Shown here: piece by piece, positions 56,166 through 60,000 of the stretch
Position numbering within the stretch: the stretch's first letter is position 1
How the letters are laid out: each line of letters opens with the position of its first letter
Assembly: GCA_905221605.1 (NCBI GenBank)
Contig: CAJNDS010002301.1
Location: forward strand, 12,501-72,500
Reading direction: 5' to 3'
DNA: 60,000 nucleotides
DNA from: Symbiodinium natans
Taxonomy: Eukaryota > Sar > Dinophyceae > Suessiales > Symbiodiniaceae
Position numbers and translations under genes: made by a program
Notes under the pieces: generated by a model
What the model saw: only the letters and a program-made list of their open reading frames with translations
Database searches by the model: none
What the model was told of the DNA's origin: nothing

Positions 56166-56529
56166 AGGCAGATCAAGTAACCTTGTTGTTCCATGAGGAT
56201 CCCAGGCGCTGTGGAAGAAGAACTTGGTTGCGGCGCCTGTACGTGCCCCTGCGTTTTCAGCGATTTGAGACTGAGGCGCTTTGCATGGATACGCGCGAAA
56301 CCCAAGCGTGAGCGCAATTAAACTTTGGGCCTAACTGCGTTTTCGCTCGGGTTTTAAGCTCATTTTTGAAGAGGCTGCAGAACAACAGTTTATTTTAGAG
56401 AGAGTTTTGGAGGATGTAATTATGGCTGAGTCTAAACGTATTTGGGATTTGAAGACCGGGTCATGGGTTTAATGTTGAGGGTTTTGTGCTTACAGGGTAA
56501 CGCAGTCAAGCCCAGTTTTATGCGCATAA

Positions 56530-56800
56530 AACGCTGTAAATACCAGCGTTCTGGGCATGGTCGCGAAAGGCATGGACGCTTGTGACAGAATTTCTTGTTC
56601 CACTTCTTTGTGCAGTATGTTAAAACGCTGTACATGCCCGTGTTTTTGGGCATAAAAACGCTGTAATTACCAGTGTTTTGGGCATGGTCGCGAAAGGCAT
56701 GGGCGCTTGTGATAGATGTTCTTGTTCCAAATCCTTGTGTGGTATGTTGTACAAAGAGGCGAAAACGCTGTCAATACCAGTGTTTTGGGCATGCACGCAA
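56530..56800 (+). repeat. Dispersed ~90-120-bp repeat, three direct copies
   Basis: Copies start near 56530, 56651 and 56765. All begin AACGCTGT and continue ACCAG(C/T)GTT(C/T)TGGGCATG. The first two continue with TCGCGAAAGGCATGG and a TTCTTGTTCC tail; the third is truncated. An inverted relative lies at 45128-45225. Confidence 0.8.
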
Positions 56801-56863
56801 TATGAATGACGTTCTTATCCCCTCCCCCCCCCACCCCCCCACCTCCCTCCAATACCCTGAAAC

Positions 56864-56968
56864 CTGCAAAAACGCAGGGGCGCGCAGAGGTGCCGTCACC
56901 AAGAACTTGGCTGGGGTCCCTGCTGGCCGCCTTGCAGGCTGAGCCTTGGTCTTCGTACTCATCTTCAT
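56864..56968 (-). CDS. Possible first exon, basic N-terminus
   Basis: ATG 56968 opens 35 codons (MKMSTKTKAQPARRPAGTPA and on) with very G/C-rich third positions, ending in phase 0 at CAG/GTTTCAG. Another frame over the same bases is also open, so the call is tentative. The basic, Ala/Pro-rich start could be a targeting segment. Confidence 0.3.
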
Positions 56969-57245
56969 ACCCGCGAGGCCCCGAGGCTTCTATGCTTTGG
57001 GGGTATTCGCGGGCATGAACGAGGGTTTTTCGATGCCAGGTTCTGTGGCGGAAGCCCCATGGGCCTGGCTTTCGAGAAGTTGATTCAACCCATCTGCTTC
57101 TCCTGCCGTTCCCTCTCGATTCTTGAGATGGCCGGCGGATTTGGCTTTCTGTATCACATGCGTGCTTCAAAGTATACTGCTGAAAGGGGACTGCGCCCAC
57201 AAAACAAATTATTTACTTCGAACATCCCCACCCTCTCTTGGTAGA

Positions 57246-57663
57246 GATACTCTGGGGTTGGGCACTCAGGGACACTCTGGGGCTGGGCACTCCGGGACAC
57301 TCCAGGGTTGAGAATCTAGGAGATTTGAGGGAGACTGGGGCTGGGAATCTGGGCACTCCAGGGAGACTCTGGGCTTGGCATTGCACTTTAGGGAGACTCT
57401 GGGGCTGGGCACCCCTGCAAGACGGGCACTCCGGGGACACTCCAGGGTTGGGCACGAGAGACTCTGACTCAAGGCTCCGGGGTTTTGCACTCCAGGAAGA
57501 CTGTGTGGGTTGGGCACTCCAGGGAGACTCTGGGGCTGGGCACTCCGGGGACACTCTGGGGTTGGGCGATTGGTTTTGGGGATTCTAGAGACTCTCTGGG
57601 GTTGGGGACTCCAGGGACACTCTAGAGTTGGGCAGGGACTCTTTGGGGTTGGGCACTCCAGGG
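57246..57663 (+). repeat. Minisatellite, ~27-bp unit
   Basis: About 12-15 variable copies built from GGGCACTCC, AGGGACACTCTGGGG and TTGGGCA blocks. Reading frames within it are repeat artefacts. Confidence 0.9.
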
Positions 57664-59063
57664 ACGAGCGAGGAGTAGACCGGGCGAGGAGAAGAGTTGA
57701 GTTTAAAATCTAACAACCCCACACCGAGGGTGGGGAAAAAAGACACACGCACACACCACACACATGCACTCGGCGCAACATGCTCAGGATCATGGCGTGG
57801 ACGAGCAGCAGAACGGCAGCCGATGCGCCTGGTTCTCACGCGCGCATGCGCTGCCCAAGCTTTGACTGAGGACTCTGTCAGGCCGAATCCTAGTTGATTG
57901 ATGCTACTGTCATATTTAACGATGCCGCAGTATGTGATCCTTGTCTACCTCTCTCAGAGCCATGAGGTCATCAAGTCGAACCCTCAACTTCTCTCCGAGC
58001 AGGCCCTGAACACTCCGGTGGAAGGTTTCCCTTCCAACCCCTTGTCAGCTCGATTCCCCCAACGGACTGCCTGAACTCCGTAGCACACCTTGCCACATCC
58101 GATGAGGAAGCAAAGCCGACCTGTTTTGCAAATTGTCGTTTCTCACTGCGGAGGCATAGAAGGAGCGCATGGATCTGCAGATGGTTTAAGATTGACTGTC
58201 TGGCGGATCTTCAAGACTGCTTCCCAAATCATACGACAAGCTCATGCACGCAACGCGAGACGTCCAAGCTGGCTTCAGCCGTTCTATCGAGCCGTGACTG
58301 ACTGCTAGGAATGCCAGCTCATCAACAGCCGGCGCATTTAAAATCCCCAACACAAAACCGATGCTCCGAGCCCATGGCCTAAGCAAGACTTTCGTGCACG
58401 CTCCACCTGCCGGGTAGGGCAGCATGAATGGGAATTAAAGACCCGGGTCCAGTTGCGCGACGTTGATCTTGTGTCGTTCCTGCTCGTTTCTGCTTGGGAA
58501 CCTCAACTGTAGGAACCAAACCGTTGAAGAACCGGGCTGGCTATGGTCCATAGGCACACAACCACATAACAATTCCAAAAACCTCCGGCCCTGGACAGGA
58601 TGGGAGGCTCTACAGATAGCAGATAGCATGCCAATCACTGGCAGGAGGAAAGGCGCTCACGTGTGCGACTCACATACCGGCTCCCGCGGACGAATCGAAA
58701 GGTCTGGGAGCCAGCAACCGCCGCACAAAAGTGTAGTATTAGAAATCGTGGCGAATGAAGCATGCCCTCCCTGGCCCGTTGCCGGCGGCCGAAAACGAGC
58801 ATGACACCGCCTCCTACAATCGATGCATCGGACATTGGACCTTCAAAAGACCCCCCTGATGACTCAAAAGCATGTATTAGTAGACCAGCACTTGCTGGCT
58901 GAACAGCTCTCTCTTCGTTGCCTGCTAAGTTTCCGAAGCACCGAACCAAAAAAGAGGCCTTCTTCGATCTCGTGACTCAACTCACTTGGCTGTGCCATGA
59001 CAGAATTGCCACACACGCCTTGCTGGGAGACATTGACATGTTGCACACAACCAAGCAGCGTAC

Positions 59064-59155
59064 CCCATGAGTGACACTGGCATCCATGCCAACAGAGAAA
59101 TAGTTTTGGAAGTAGCCTTCCTTGGGAATCGCGATGCGAGTGCCGTTGTACGGAA
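59064..59155 (-). CDS. Diacylglycerol kinase accessory-domain exon (partial gene)
   Basis: The minus strand reads NGTRIAIPKEGYFQNYFSVG followed by MDASVTHG. The line NYFSxGxDAxV is the conserved start of the DGK accessory domain, just after the catalytic ATP-binding domain. The acceptor is CAATCAG (phase leaves two bases) and the donor GTACGC (phase 0). The catalytic domain would lie at higher coordinates, outside the window or unrecognised between 59.2 and 60 kb. Downstream exons may be the weak candidates at 58.3 and 58.5 kb. Expected role: phosphorylation of diacylglycerol to phosphatidic acid. The short match makes the family call likely, not certain. Confidence 0.6.
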
Positions 59156-59268
59156 CTGATTGCACGTCACCCTTTCATCTTTAGGAGTCCAGGGTAGTCC
59201 AGGGTACGAGGTTGAATGTAAAGCCAGAGCTTTTAGCATCATCATGATTCCTCAGGCTCTCTGAAAGA

Positions 59269-59284
59269 ACCCCCCCCCCCCCCC
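59269..59284 (+). repeat. C-tract
   Basis: C run of about 16 upstream of the DGK exon. Confidence 0.9.
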
Positions 59285-60000
59285 GCACTGATTCGCAACA
59301 CAAGCACTGTGCTCCTTGAACCCTCTCTCAAGTATCCCGATTCCTCGCTCACCTCACTGCCTCAGGAGCGGGCAAAGCATCGCTTCTCCGGAGCGACCAG
59401 CTTCTGGATTGAGGTAGGGATTTTTATAGGCAGGGATGTTAAGGTTTTGTTGGTTTGGGGAGAGTTTGGGTCTTGGACGGAAGTAGGATGTCAAGGAATG
59501 TTTGTTGGACTCGACCTCTCTGCCCATGGCATGGCTGCACCTGCACCTGCTGCAGAATCAGAGCCTGTCCTTTCCAGCCGAGGAGTAGAAACTATACTCG
59601 CTGGATCAAGACTCAAGACCTGGCACTGCACCCTATGTTCCTGGCCTCCCGGAATGCCGGCGGCCTCACTGTGATGTTTTGCAGCTACCCTTCATAGAAA
59701 AGGAGCTACTGCAATGGCACGGAGAAGGCTTTGTTGGGAAGGGTTTGCTGCCGTGGAAGCCTACTCAGGGTCTGCTTTCTCAGAACTGACGACTGCATGT
59801 CATGTATGCCTGAGGCACACCGGACCATAGCGGACCCTTTGGCGCCCTGTCACAATGACGTGTCCCGGAATAGCTCGAGATCTGCATCATATGCCCTGCA
59901 TCCCGGTGTTCTGAGCAGCGCGACGGGCAGTTGTGTGTCTGAGTCCAGCTGGGCCTCTGAGAACCTGGCACACGCAAGTCGGTGACCTGATTTGTGACCA

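Noticed and set aside
57213-57588. Gly/Leu-rich and Pro/Ser-rich frames on both strands
   Set aside because: They lie in the 27-bp minisatellite and repeat with its period.

Overview
The window looks like nuclear DNA of a dinoflagellate, most likely a Symbiodiniaceae-type genome. The signs are: genes cut into short exons whose introns start with GT, GC or occasionally GA and end in AG, usually followed by G; G/C-rich third codon positions in the exons; many interstitial CCCTAAA/TTTAGGG telomere-type stretches; long C or G homopolymers; a ubiquitin-like plus RCC1-type repeat protein of a kind common in dinoflagellate gene sets; and almost all convincing coding sequence on one strand (minus), as in unidirectional dinoflagellate gene clusters. 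No bacterial operon, plasmid, phage, CRISPR array, tRNA or rRNA gene could be supported. Exon borders below were read by eye from splice sites and phase and have no transcript support.

Layout, read along the minus strand (right to left). At 59.06-59.16 kb lies one diacylglycerol-kinase exon whose gene runs off the right edge. At 53.87-54.33 kb is a small Gly/Lys/Trp-rich protein. From 53.2 to 40.6 kb runs a single-module NRPS-like megasynthase gene: beta-trefoil-like N-terminus, C-lobe remnant of a condensation domain, adenylation domain, carrier domain, and a Pls/PosA-type membrane domain with left-handed beta-helix repeats. From 39.6 to 32.7 kb there are fragments of unrecognised genes, including a second beta-trefoil-like terminal exon and a gene broken at a homopolymer. 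From 31.1 to 27.3 kb is a phase-consistent multi-exon gene of unknown function.

From 26.7 to 9.4 kb, widely spaced exons assemble in correct order and phase into a cation/proton exchanger of the CAX family. Two complete genes sit inside its introns on the same strand: a multi-pass membrane protein whose C-terminal half resembles the insect gustatory-receptor-like fold (22.5-20.1 kb), and the ubiquitin-like/RCC1-repeat gene (13.0-11.1 kb). A third possible nested gene is at 19.2-18.4 kb. From 9.0 to 1.5 kb are exons of unrecognised genes, one interrupted by an 8-bp tandem duplication.

Repeats are abundant: two foldback (hairpin) families, a cluster of 14 GTTTAAAC palindromes in 422 bp, a 330-bp C-rich tract, several minisatellites and microsatellites, and a dispersed repeat present both directly and inverted. 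The most unusual items are the exchanger gene with nested genes, the candidate gustatory-receptor-like protein, and the NRPS-like gene with its odd domain string.
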